12,549 bases of DNA from Euperipatoides rowelli (taxonomy: Eukaryota > Onychophora > Udeonychophora > Euonychophora > Peripatopsidae): NCBI GenBank assembly GCA_003024985.2, contig PXIH01S0003595.1, one strand, 5' to 3'. A program made the position numbers and the translations under genes. Positions 1-8,448 of this stretch are shown here, piece by piece. Positions within the stretch are counted from its first letter, which is position 1. Every line of letters begins with the position of its first letter. The notes beneath the pieces were generated by a model. The model did no database searches. It was given only the letters and a program-made list of their open reading frames with translations, and was not told where the DNA came from.

Positions 1-12
1 CATCTCAAGACA

Positions 13-79
13 TGTAGACCTGGGGACAGATTCAATCCCCTGGAGGTGAGGTGGTCATCAGGAGCACACAGGACTGCCA
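13..79 (+). repeat. Possible tRNA-derived SINE fragment
   Basis: Positions 29-39 (gattcaatccc) resemble the RNA polymerase III B box (consensus GGTTCGANTCC), and the following gtggtcatcagga at 51-63 resembles the stretch found just after the B box in several invertebrate tRNA-derived SINEs. A 12-bp direct repeat (catctcaagaca) lies at 1-12 and 80-91, on both sides. The A box would fall at or before the window edge, and the bases around the B box do not form a normal T-arm. This could therefore be a worn SINE piece or a chance match. Resemblance to SINE cores is from memory, not from a search. Confidence 0.33.
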
Positions 80-147
80 CATCTCAAGACAAGGATCTCA
101 ATAGTAATATTCTAAAGATAGCTGTTCATCAAAAACAATTAATTTAA

Positions 148-354
148 GAACCATTTATAGTATCGATTTTTAATTTTCATGTCCGTGTTATTAACAGTTT
201 TAGCCTATTGTCTATAGTAGAACTAGAAGGTGAAGCAGGTTCTACCCCTATACTAGAAATGCCTACATTAATTTTGTCACCTGTGAATAAACTTATTTTA
301 GTGAGTAAAAAGGCAGACACTTGCCTAAGTACGGATTTTTCTACAGTAGTTTAA
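148..354 (+). pseudogene. Unrecognised open stretch, possible coding relic
   Basis: This is an open frame of 68 codons between stops (TAA at 145-147 and TAA at 352-354) with no ATG near its beginning. The middle part reads like real protein: at about 212-315 it has a run of acidic, proline and hydrophobic residues including EGEAGSTPILEMPTLILSP. Stops are expected about every 12 to 20 codons in DNA this AT-rich, so the length is somewhat unusual but not decisive. I recognise no family. It lies directly upstream of the better-supported relic at 494-894, in a different frame, and may be part of the same decayed element. Confidence 0.25.
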
Positions 355-493
355 CCAAATGATTTTCGATAATTTATAACAGAACTGTAGAACTACAGTG
401 GGGAGAAATTTTGTGGCTAGGGAGTAGAGTTATGGAGCTTATTAGTGAAATTAATGTCAATCAGGCTAGTCAGCAAATTCAATATCTCGATGA

Positions 494-894
494 ATAACAG
501 ACACGGGCAATAGCCTACTAGATTTAACTATCCCTAAATTTCCACTAGCTGCACTTACGCCAGATGTTTCTGCCCCACCTCCTTTTACCGACTTTGGTAG
601 TACCAGGTCGCACTAATATCTAACCCAGGGCTTCAAAATAATAATGAAAAGATAGGGGATGAATTATCTATGGTCGGAAATGAGCCTGATCCAATCCCTC
701 GTATTAATCCTGTTTACCATGAGTGCGCTTACTGGGCCTGGCATATTAGCTACATTTAATATGGATCCAGCTGGAGATTTGAATGTCGACGTTGGCTGGA
801 TACCTTTTTATCAATGGCCTGTGAACACGCTGGATCCCAACCTTGATGATGCAAGTGTTGGAGTAAATCTCTTACACATTATGATGGCTTAAGG
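494..894 (+). pseudogene. Decayed coding region of unknown family
   Basis: One frame stays open from 494 to 894 with only two internal stops (TAA at 614-616 and TAG at 653-655), about 130 codons in all. The first part is proline-rich (for example PKFPLAALTPDVSAPPPF). The second begins at an ATG at 659 and runs 77 codons, with a hydrophobic segment (LVLILFTMSALTGPGIL) followed by an Asp-, Trp- and Pro-rich stretch including VGWIPFYQWPVNTLDPNLDD. A second frame is also open at 619-759, so the true frame may switch. GC content is visibly higher than in the flanking DNA, which favours former coding sequence. A short helix-like peptide in another frame (432-497, MELISEIN...) lies just upstream. 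I cannot name the family; a retroelement or an old viral insertion are both possible. Confidence 0.4.
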
Positions 895-1362
895 CAGAGG
901 TGCGCCAACATTTTAAGTCGAGCCCCCTTTATATGGTTATCACCCCGTCCACATATAGGGAGGGAGGACTGGAAATAAATAGCCTACACACTATTTATAC
1001 AAAGAATGGTGGAATTATTGGGATGTAGAGGAAATGACTTCTGGCTTCAAATCCGATGGACTGTAAAGGTAGTAGGATTTCTTAGAATTATTTGAAAATG
1101 TAATCAATATTTTAAAAGAAATAAAAAAAAATGACACAAAGATTATGAGTATGTACGGTTAAGCAGTAAACAATATTGCGATCTAGATTAACAAATACAG
1201 CACATTCATTATGACTATCCAATAATGATAAACGTCTTACCTAATAAAAATTATAAACCAATTATACAATAATAAATGTGATCTTATCGTACAGTTATTT
1301 CTTTTTATATTCATAAATTAATTGGGGTAGACTTAATTAAAATGTAAAAAAAATAAACTAGA
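895..1362. other. AT-rich stretch, no feature recognised
   Basis: GC-richer sequence continues to about 980 without a usable frame, then grades into AT-rich DNA with short A runs. I see no gene, RNA or element ends here. Confidence 0.6.
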
Positions 1363-1378
1363 TACAGTACGTACTGTA
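1363..1378. repeat. Perfect 16-bp palindrome
   Basis: tacagtac at 1363-1370 is followed at once by its exact reverse complement gtactgta at 1371-1378. There is no spacer, so it reads as a two-fold-symmetric site rather than a stem-loop. No neighbouring gene gives it a role. Confidence 0.8.
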
Positions 1379-1389
1379 AAGTCAACCAA

Positions 1390-1430
1390 TGAGATAGAAA
1401 TATCTAGTTATGTATGAGATAAAAATATCT
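1390..1430. repeat. Short imperfect tandem duplication
   Basis: tgagatagaaatatct at 1390-1405 recurs as tgagataaaaatatct at 1415-1430, 15 of 16 bases identical with a 25-base offset. Each copy contains the inverted pair gata...tatc. This looks like a local slippage duplication. Confidence 0.7.
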
Positions 1431-1871
1431 ACTAGTTTCTGGATCTCACACCTATCATTGTCCTGCAGACTTTGGATTACGAGATACAAGTCTCTCGACG
1501 AAAATATGCAGGAAGTACAAGTTAGAGCAGCCGCAAAGATCACAAACAATTTATATTTCCTGTAACAGTAGAAAAAAAAAATGTAAGTGTGTTCGTTGCA
1601 AGCTGTACACAATTTGATGACTAAATTTAAAATGATTTATTGCACAAATTTAGAAGTCTTAAACTAATTACTGACCAACAACATTATTATGAATCACGAT
1701 AGGGTATATTTTCTAATTGGACATTAAAGTGAAAAAATGAATCAACGATAACCGGGGTATTCCTGTATAGTGTATACGAAATGGAACACCTGCAGATCAA
1801 AGGAAAATAGTGCACATTTATGCACTCTTTTTTATACTTCCTGCTCTCTGCATTCAAAGCAAAAAAATTCG
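1431..1871. other. Intervening DNA, nothing identifiable
   Basis: Both strands carry only short open frames here. The + strand has a mildly coding-like stretch at about 1441-1620 with a stop in the middle, but I recognise no motif in it. The reverse-strand frames over 1382-1612 and 1687-1917 are low-complexity, with Phe and Lys runs coming from A/T tracts. Confidence 0.5.
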
Positions 1872-1894
1872 AAAAAAAAAAAAAAAAAAAAAAA
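1872..1894. repeat. A23 homopolymer
   Basis: Twenty-three consecutive A residues are preceded by a shorter A run (1861-1867) and an interrupting ttcg. It could be the tail of a retroposed sequence ending at 1894, because the Gag-like relic begins soon after. I found no duplicated flank to prove that. Confidence 0.85.
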
Positions 1895-2046
1895 TATTTA
1901 GCACCCCCCTCCCCCAAGCTTTGCGTACCTCTGGATTAAGGAACTTTAGAAATATTTCCATAGACAAAAGGATTGAACATTTTAGAATACTGTTCTCTCG
2001 AGCATCCAATTGAAACGAGGGCTTTAAATTGTTCTTCAACTGTATT

Positions 2047-2616
2047 CAAAGTCAGGGTAAAATTGTTGAACTATACTAATAAAGATTGGTTGCTATGGCT
2101 AATGCCATGGGGTCATGTTTAAACAGGGAAATGCGAGAAGATTTCTTATTAACCCAGTTTAAAGGAGGGACTAAACCCTGCTGTTAGGCTTGACATGCTA
2201 AATCATACAACTAGAACATTCAAGGAAGCAGTAAAGTACACCCTTGAAATGGAGGATCAGTGCACAGCAATAGGCACATGTAGAATTACTATACACACCG
2301 TGGATCCGTACCCATTACGGATGAAACTCTCGAGGATCAGTTTGATCAATGGAGGGCGTTTGAACAAAAAAATAGAGGCCAGTTCCTACAACTATAATAA
2401 TGCCCACAATAATAAAAAAGGAAAACAAGGCCATCAAAAATTTCAATCGGCTAATCAACCAACATTATCCGCTACAAATTCCTTAAGCACAGTGCCATCA
2501 TTTTTCAATTCAAAGTCAGCACAAGCTATTAGTAATATGAAACCAGCTCGCAAGGATAGAATCGATTTTAGGCGCAATAGTTTTTTTTTTTTTAATTTGA
2601 ATGTTAGTACAAAGTA
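2047..2616 (+). pseudogene. Gag-like relic of an LTR-type retroelement
   Basis: Read in frame from 2047, a segment QSQGKIVELY, two stops, then RLVAMANAMG and REMREDFLLTQFKGGTKP has the pattern of the C-terminal half of a Ty3/gypsy-like capsid: a helix with a regularly spaced Gln/Glu/Tyr, an Arg-Leu helix, then 'F..G.kp'. After a frameshift near 2180 the frame from about 2183 continues with RLDMLNHTTRTFKEAVKYTL and EMED, matching the usual following helix (arginine-hydrophobic, then 'tfkEAv.yAle.E'). The frame stays open to a TAG at 2615-2617 through a basic, Asn/Gln/Ser-rich tail (NNKKGKQGHQKF), as expected between capsid and nucleocapsid. An alternative frame at 2284-2392 is also coding-like (DETLEDQFDQWRAFEQKN), so further frameshifts are likely. 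I find no CCHC knuckle, protease, polymerase or LTR nearby. The family assignment rests on pattern memory only. Confidence 0.45.
2581..2593. repeat. T13 homopolymer inside the Gag-like relic
   Basis: Thirteen T residues interrupt the coding-like stretch. The frame before the run and the frame of the next open stretch (2601-2855) differ, so growth or loss of T in this run is a simple explanation for the frame change. Confidence 0.8.
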
Positions 2617-2855
2617 GAGCAGCACAATGTGAACCAGGCTTTCAATCCTCAATGATTGTATGCCATTCACTTTATCTGCAGGCAGATAGTGAATTGCACA
2701 GATTGTTGTTCAAGAGTGACGACTTGGAGACCGGAAACCATCATAAAAGTGTTCTTAAATACATCTTAAACAAAAATAAAAGCATTTTAATAGAAGATGT
2801 AGAAAATAAGACTGTAGTTAACATTCCTTCCATTGATCCAAAATTCATTAATTAA
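2601..2855 (+). pseudogene. Unrecognised 84-codon open frame downstream of the Gag-like relic
   Basis: ATG at 2601 to TAA at 2853-2855. The translation is mixed and charged, not low-complexity: a Cys/His-containing start (VCHSLYLQADSELHRLLFK) and a Lys/Asp/Glu-rich end (YILNKNKSILIEDVENK). It overlaps the tail of the preceding open frame by 17 bases in another frame, and they are probably pieces of one decayed coding region split by the T run at 2581-2593. The Cys and His spacing does not fit a retroviral CCHC knuckle. I do not recognise a family. It could be a Gag continuation, a different gene of the same element, or chance. Confidence 0.3.
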
Positions 2856-2859
2856 AAAA

Positions 2860-4199
2860 ATATTTTACCCCACTCCTGTACGGACCGCTAAAGAAAAAAA
2901 ATAACTCAGAAAAGCAGGGATAATAAAAAAAAAAGCAAGACATTCGCTTTAATGTACAAATACTAGTTGGTACCTGTACCTAAAAAGAGCAATTAAATAT
3001 TAGGATTATGCTCAATTTCAATCTTCCCATTTCCTTCTGATGCGGATCAAAGGTATACTTTTAAATAACTAAAATATTGCTTTTTTTAATAGTTAATATT
3101 TTTTAGAGCTATGAAATATTAAAATGGTGAAACTTTGATTATTAAAGAGGGAATAGGATTAAAATTCAATATTTTTTGCCATGTATTTAGAGTACCAGAT
3201 AGGAGGAATATTTAATACCAGGTCATGAGCTGATCGAATTTGGATAGTTGTAATATTTTTTTTTTCATACTTTTAAACTGTAAAAATGTCATATTTTAGA
3301 TTTATGATTATTGAATAGTAAATAGGAGAGAATTCAGACCCCCCCCCCCCCCGAATTTAGATTATTATGGCATTCTTGAGACGCACCAGCATAACAATTA
3401 TTTTTTTCATCTTGAGCTAATTTCTGAGCTACAGAATTAGTGATTATTTTCAAAATATTTTTGAATATATGGTGTTGACTGTTGGCATATAGGCTAAGGG
3501 TATATCTTCAGTACAACTTTTGATACAGTATAAACAGTACATTAATGGACACAAAAATAGAAGAGTCCATTGATTTAACATATATTTGTTACCAACTAAT
3601 TTTTATAACACTTAACTTTAGAAAAACATTTGATACACATAATTTATTATTTTTTAATATTCCTTTTTTTTTTAAAAAAAAAAAGCTTTTTAAAATTCAA
3701 TTTTTATGATTTATTACACCTTACTATCTTACACCTATTAAATAATGTAAATAACAAAATAATAGTGGCTACATTACTCTATTTTATATTTTTAAAATAT
3801 AATATTTCTAGTTGATTCACATGTTTAAATCTGTTGAAACATTAAATTGACCTGCTTAATTCTAACAAAGTTAAAAAAGAGATTTATCTTTATTTGATCT
3901 CTAAACGAGTTCATTAACATTCTTGTCACATAAGTTTTGCGGTCATAAATAACAGTAGAAGTTGCTAAAATGTCATTTATTCCTCAAAAAATATTGAAGC
4001 AAACTTGATGAACTAATCTTCCAAAGCAGTCACAAGATCAAACTTCTGAAAAATATATTTATTTCAAAACATAGGTACATTGTAACAATGATTAAATAAG
4101 CTAATTTATTTGAAAATTAGATGGGTGCATTGCAAAAAAAATTATATCCCTTTGGTCAATTAATTAAATCTGAAAAAATTGTATTTTATTAAAAATTTT
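2860..4199. other. AT-rich stretch with homopolymers
   Basis: Only low-complexity sequence is visible. It includes C14 at 3339-3352, a T10-A11 junction at 3664-3684 that can pair with itself, and a 7-bp inverted repeat aatggac/gtccatt at about 3543-3570. The 61-codon open frame at 3630 is Phe/Ile/Leu/Lys-rich and follows from base composition. No gene or element ends are recognised. Confidence 0.6.
3339..3352. repeat. C14 homopolymer
   Basis: A run of 14 C residues lies in otherwise AT-rich DNA, flanked by gaattcaga and gaattt. Its length is probably unreliable in the assembly. Confidence 0.85.
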
Positions 4200-4207
4200 G
4201 ATTTAGA

Positions 4208-4691
4208 TTATAGTTTCCCAAAGTGGGCAAAAACACCCCCTTGGGGGCACTGGAACGATCCTTTTAGTATCTCGAGTGCAATTGGAGGGCATTGAAAATT
4301 CAAATTAATATTACGATAAGTGGTCAAGTTGACCAAGAGGTCTAGCCTTATAATTATCACTATTTTTTTTCAAGCACATTTAAGTGATTTAAGAAATTTT
4401 TACTATCAGGTGGCCTAATAAATGATTTAAAATCATATAAGAATTGAACTTATACACCAGGTTCACACTTCTCATTAAAGTGATTTTTTAATTTCCAGTG
4501 TGTAATATGAATGTTATTATAGTTTATTTTAAAATTTCAAGTTTCAAGGTGTCTTATTTACATCTTTCTTTACTCTGTTGTAGGACGTCGGGGGTAAATA
4601 TATACATAAATGAACGTAAATTCATCATTGTATCATACTGTTGTTTACTTAAAGAAAAGGGGGCGGTAGGTCAAATAAGTTTGGAACTTCT
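4208..4691. mobile_element. Non-autonomous hAT-type transposon (MITE), 484 bp
   Basis: The 8-bp string gatttaga is present immediately outside both ends (4200-4207 and 4692-4699), the target duplication size of hAT transposons. The left end reads ttatagtttcccaaagtggg and the right end, reverse-complemented, reads agaagttccaaactt. These are imperfect terminal inverted repeats close to the 'CAGtGtTTCCCAAA' ends known from hAT elements. If the ends are placed one base further in (4209-4692), the duplication is atttagat/atttagac and the right end starts with the expected CAG. Inside the left end is an inverted cccccttggggg (4236-4247), a common feature next to such ends, and the right end has gggggcgg (4659-4666). 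There is no transposase; the 66-codon frame at 4498 is not conserved-looking. The element is non-autonomous and clearly old. Confidence 0.7.
4236..4247. repeat. Short inverted repeat inside the hAT element
   Basis: Five C and five G separated by tt lie 28 bases inside the left terminus. G/C inverted repeats next to the terminal repeats are typical of this hAT end type and may serve as subterminal transposase-binding or hairpin sequence. Confidence 0.6.
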
Positions 4692-4699
4692 GATTTAGA

Positions 4700-5656
4700 C
4701 TGACTGTGTGTGTTCTTTCTAAATAATAATTAAAAAAAAAACTCATGTTTTTAAAATAAACATTTAAAGAAATAATATAGATTTAAATGAGACAAGTCTT
4801 CTTTTAAGCAGGTACAAAAACATAAAAATAAGAAATGAATAAGATGAAATATTAAATAAATCGTGTAGTTTATGCAGACAATAAACAAATAATTGTTTAG
4901 AATAACATTGTTGCTAATTTTATAATACATGGAAATATTTTGTATGAAATTCTTCCTAATTCATTCATTAATTAAAATTTGCAGATTTGTTAGATGGAGC
5001 ATCTTTTTTTATTGTGCTCATGATCTTCTAGCATTCTAAATATGCAGGTGGTTAAATACAAATATGCCAGACAACAACAGACTATAGTCCAACGAGGTTG
5101 CCCCTGGTCCATTACATTATCTAATAATAGAACATGGTTTTACTGTGTGGACTTTGCAGCAACCAAACAGATAATGGAAATAAAAAAATGTCTATCAAAT
5201 AATAAGTTCACATACAATGGATTTTCCCCCCCATTTAATTTCAAATAAAATTGCTAAAAAAATGAAATTGAAATGAATAAATTTACCTGATTAGGGTCAG
5301 AATTACATTTCACATTTTGAAAAATTCATTGTGTTTAAGAATATTTTGATGATATCAACCGTAGTAAACAGTTTGTTCAAGTATGAATTCTATTACTTTT
5401 CACAATTTAGTTACGATCGATCATAACGATTCAGTATGACTGTTATAAAAAATGGACTGATGATTTTTGACATTTTGCTATTAAGGTTTGTTCAAGATAT
5501 TAAAATACAATTTCACAAAATAAATAACTAAATTTTAACTTGTAGCAAGGTAAGAACTAACAAATACCTAAGATAGTTATGGATCTATTATACATTCCCT
5601 GATGCAAACAATGATGAGAACAGGCAATATGATCAGCAGTTTTTTAATATCAAAAT
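4700..5656. other. AT-rich stretch, no supported gene
   Basis: This is mostly featureless A/T-rich DNA. One 68-codon frame at 5042-5248 (MQVVKYKYARQQQTIVQRGC...) has a protein-like composition with Trp and Cys, but I recognise no motif, and the context gives no support for a gene. The 14-mer ttaaaatacaattt at 5500-5513 is identical to the sequence right after the LINE tail (10990-11003). Confidence 0.5.
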
Positions 5657-5712
5657 TAGGAATGGGCAAAAGTACTTATTTTGATAACCGGTTAACAGCC
5701 ATTATTAACTGG
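5657..5712. mobile_element. Possible hAT terminus, partner end not found
   Basis: The sequence taggaatgggcaaaagtac followed by ttgataaccggttaacagcc resembles a class of hAT ends that begin 'cAGGGATGGGCAA' and carry an AACCGGTT palindrome just inside (here at 5686-5693). I searched by eye on both sides for the inverted partner and for a matching 8-bp duplication and found neither. It may be a truncated element or a chance resemblance. Confidence 0.3.
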
Positions 5713-5720
5713 CCATCCGA

Positions 5721-5734
5721 ACACACACACACAC
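5721..5734. repeat. (AC)7 microsatellite
   Basis: Seven AC units are followed by the only clearly C-rich short stretch in the area (cccctcgcccgc). Confidence 0.85.
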
Positions 5735-6550
5735 CCCTCGCCCGCTACGAAATATTTTAAAGTGTAAAAATCACAATGAAAACAATTCAACGTTATACGC
5801 TTACAATTTAGGCTATACTTTGAATTGTGATTGTAATTTGTTATTTAAATTATAAACTTAAAGATATTAAAAAAAAATTAAAAGTAAATATTTAAATAAT
5901 ATGATCTTAAGTTTATTTAAGCAGCAATTATTTGCAAAGTAATTTATGAAATCTCCAAACAGAAAATTAAAAAAAAAGTTAGCTACCCAATTAAATGATT
6001 AATTTCTTAGCAGTTTTACAAACTTTAATAGGCTAATAGAAATGCATATCAAATAAAAATAAATCTATGCTAAGGTAGGTAGCCTTATTAAAATGACGGA
6101 CTTTTCAGAAGCTCCATAACATTTACTGCAAATCTATTTTAGAATTATTTTTTTAATTACTGTACCGGTATATTTTATTTTGTTAAACTCATGTTTAAGA
6201 CTTTCCCAATCAGCCTTTTTTCTTTGCCTCTATTTAATTGTAACATTAATGTGAGTTTCTGATATCATGATGCTGATTTTATAGATCAGTAGATGATGGG
6301 TTTCATCTAAGTAATGCTGTTCTAAAGATAAGTTTACACACTCGCGGCAAAACATTTTTCAATTTTTGGCGTGAGGCACGGTTAACAACATTGGAGAACA
6401 ATTCATAGTGACAAAGTTTTAATTATTGTTATTTTGAATTATTAGTTAATTGTATATTATATATCCTTCTGTATGCTATAGTTTATTTTAATTCAATACT
6501 GTAGCTCATTAAATTAGCAAATTATTACATATAGTTGAGTATCAGGGTTT
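5735..6550. other. AT-rich stretch upstream of the LINE
   Basis: No coding frame, RNA or element boundary is recognised. The base pattern changes at about 6551, where the GC-richer start of the LINE leader appears. Confidence 0.55.
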
Positions 6551-7041
6551 GAGTAACGTTGTGTAGGCAACGAGGCGCACGACGAGGCGTTTCCGGAGAA
6601 TCAGACTTATTGATACAGATTGAATTTATTTATTTATAATTATATTGAGGTTTTATCTGATTATTATTGAATTGTTTTGTATTTATATTATTCGAGTTGA
6701 GTGATTAGTTTGAGTTACCCAATATCTATACATAATTACACGAGTTATTTTGAATTAACGTGAAGGGTAGCAGATGGGGCTTTGAATTAGGGTTAGTCGG
6801 AAAGTAATAAGAGCAACTTAGTATAATTAACATTACAATAGATTTGTATTGAGTTATTTTATTCTGAGTTCTGTTTAAGATAAAGTATATTCTTTTTGGA
6901 TCGAATTGAATCGAGTAATATTTGTCCGAACACATATATAACGGTTTAAAGAAAATTTAGAGAGGGATATATAATTAACTGATTAAATAGATAGAAGGTA
7001 TATAAAAAAGAAAATTTGGGTAGTTATTAAAATTTATTTAA
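6551..7041 (+). promoter_or_regulatory. Putative LINE 5' leader with internal-promoter role
   Basis: This covers the start of the element up to the first ORF1 ATG. Its first 50 bases are the GC-richest in the neighbourhood. They contain a 5-bp stem cgttg/caacg (6557-6561 with 6568-6572) and a direct repeat cgaggcg at 6571-6577 and 6583-6589. LINE leaders normally carry the internal RNA polymerase II promoter; that role is inferred from position only, and I see no diagnostic promoter motif. The remainder is AT-rich without a long frame. Confidence 0.4.
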
Positions 7042-7158
7042 ATGGCTTAAGGAGGTGAAACAGGATTGGAAATGGTGGGGGAGGGGGCTGAAAGGGGTGC
7101 TAAACCTAGGTTGAGCAACTTGAGCGTAAGGGAAAGGAGGATTAAATTTGAGGAAGTT

Positions 7159-7290
7159 TGTGGAAAAGAATGTGATATAAAAAGAGGGGGTGAAATGGTT
7201 GTATGTGATTTATGTTTAATATGGGTGCATATGAGATGTGTTGGGGTAAGGAAGAAGAAAGTAAATGGGCTATGGATTTGCAATGAATGT
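7159..7290 (+). other. PHD-type C4HC3 zinc-finger domain of ORF1
   Basis: All eight zinc ligands are still present: Cys codons at 7159, 7171, 7204, 7213, His at 7228, Cys at 7237, 7279 and 7288. The segment VCDLCLIWVHMRCVG is the most diagnostic part. The first pair is spaced by three residues rather than two. In LINE ORF1 proteins such fingers are thought to bind nucleic acid or chromatin; which applies here cannot be read from the sequence. Confidence 0.8.
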
Positions 7291-7937
7291 TTAGTAGAGA
7301 TGAGAGAGTTTAGAGTATGGAGATTTATGGTAGGGAAATGGAGGGGATGAAAGAAAATTTTAAGGGATTGAAAAATGAAGTAGAAAAGGTTATGGGAATG
7401 ATAAAGAATTTAAATAGAGGAGCTTTAAATAAAAAAAAGAATAAAGAAAGAGAAGAAATTATAAAAGGTAAGGCTGANAGCAAGATATTGGAATAAAGAA
7501 TGATAATGATACAGATAGAGAAAAATATGGAGGGATTTATTTACAAATGGGATGAATTAATTAGAAGGGAGAATGGGTTTGATATAGAGATACTGATATA
7601 GAGCTTGAGAGTGTTAAAAGTGGAGAAAGGAAATATGAAGATTATTATACAGGGGAAGAGGATACGGATAAAGATTTAGAAATAGTGGATATTACAGATG
7701 AATTAAGTGATAATTTGAGAAGGAAGAAAATATGGAAGATAAACGGGGAAGGGACAAAGTTTAAATAAGAACATATTTGATGTAATGAAGAGAAAAAAAT
7801 CAAGATAAAATGAGAAAAGAACAAAAGACTAGGGAGATAAATGTAAACAGTGGTGAAATACTTGGTGATTCGTGCATAAGAGAAGCAGGAAATATTTTTA
7901 ACAAAGACTACAGATGGGGTAGAAGCAGGATTGCATT

Positions 7938-7948
7938 GGGGGGGGGGG
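7938..7948 (+). repeat. G11 run inside the esterase region
   Basis: Eleven G residues sit where related esterase domains have a small Pro/Gly-Gly-Ala turn (here read as ...RIALGGGAKIRDI...). Slippage in this run is a plausible source of frame uncertainty, and its length may also be a sequencing artefact. Confidence 0.7.
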
Positions 7949-8448
7949 CAAAAATAAGGGATATAGAAAGGGCTATTAAAAAAAGAAAATGTAATAATTT
8001 TAGTAGGAACAAATAATCTGGAAACAACAGATTAGGAACAAATGGTAAAAGATATGGAAAATTTAATGGGAACAGCAAAAAAATATGCAAATGAGATCGA
8101 TTTAATTGGGATTTGCCAAGATACGACAGGGGAAGAAAGTGGAATAGGAAAATAGCTTAAGTGAATTATGTAAGAGGGAAGGAATAAATTTTAATAATAT
8201 AGGGCACAAATTTAGTGATGCACATGAATAGGGAAGGGGAAATTGTTTTAGGTAATTGTTTTAAGGAAATTAATAAGGCAAGAAAAATAAATGGGAGAGG
8301 CATATTTATGGAAATGAATAAGGGTGAGATAAACAAAGCAGATAGATATATGGATAGGAATAGATATAAGGACAAAAATTAAAAATAAAAAACAGGAATG
8401 CCTTAAAGGAACCAAGCGTGGAAGGGTATACAAAAGAAAAAGTAAAAA

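Larger units (their letters stand above)
7042..8290 (+). pseudogene. LINE ORF1 relic: PHD finger, charged helix, SGNH esterase
   Basis: The likely original start is the ATG at 7042, whose third codon is now TAA (7048-7050); the frame is then open to TGA at 7348-7350. It holds a complete C4HC3 zinc finger at 7159-7290: C-x3-C-x10-C-x2-C-x4-H-x2-C-x13-C-x2-C, with the aromatic WVH before the histidine as in PHD fingers. After a frameshift a Lys/Glu-rich helical stretch begins at 7338 (MEGMKENFKGLKNEVEKVMG), probably a coiled coil for trimerisation. An acidic region follows at about 7585-7720. From 7810 the esterase appears: GDS at 7864-7872 (nucleophile Ser), GTNN at 8006-8017, LPRYDRGR from 8113, and a split Asp...His with HMNREGEIVLGNCFKEIN at 8221-8274. 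These match SGNH blocks I, III and V. Family knowledge: such ORF1 proteins bind element RNA and may act at membranes. At least three frameshifts and several stops are present. Confidence 0.75.

Noticed and set aside
1382-1612. Reverse-strand 76-codon open frame rich in Phe/Tyr/Cys
   Set aside because: Low-complexity translation of A/T tracts with no motif; its span also covers the tandem duplication at 1390-1430.
1687-2039. Open frames on both strands across the A23 tract
   Set aside because: They consist largely of Lys or Phe runs from the homopolymer and have no conserved-looking part outside it.
3662-3690. T10-A11 junction as a hairpin or terminator
   Set aside because: It can self-pair, but such tracts are common in this AT-rich DNA and there is no transcript for it to act on.
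3630-3815. 61-codon open frame with apparent membrane segments
   Set aside because: The Phe/Ile/Leu runs come from T-rich DNA; no other sign of coding.
5590-5605. cattccctg as the right end of an hAT element
   Set aside because: No matching inverted left end or 8-bp duplication was found upstream.
6551-6572. Stem-loop as part of a tRNA or small RNA gene
   Set aside because: No cloverleaf, A box or B box can be built around it; it fits better as the start of the LINE leader.
7047-8433. Several reverse-strand open frames opposite the LINE ORF1
   Set aside because: They are shadows of the purine-rich sense strand, giving Leu/Phe/Ser/Pro-rich low-complexity translations.
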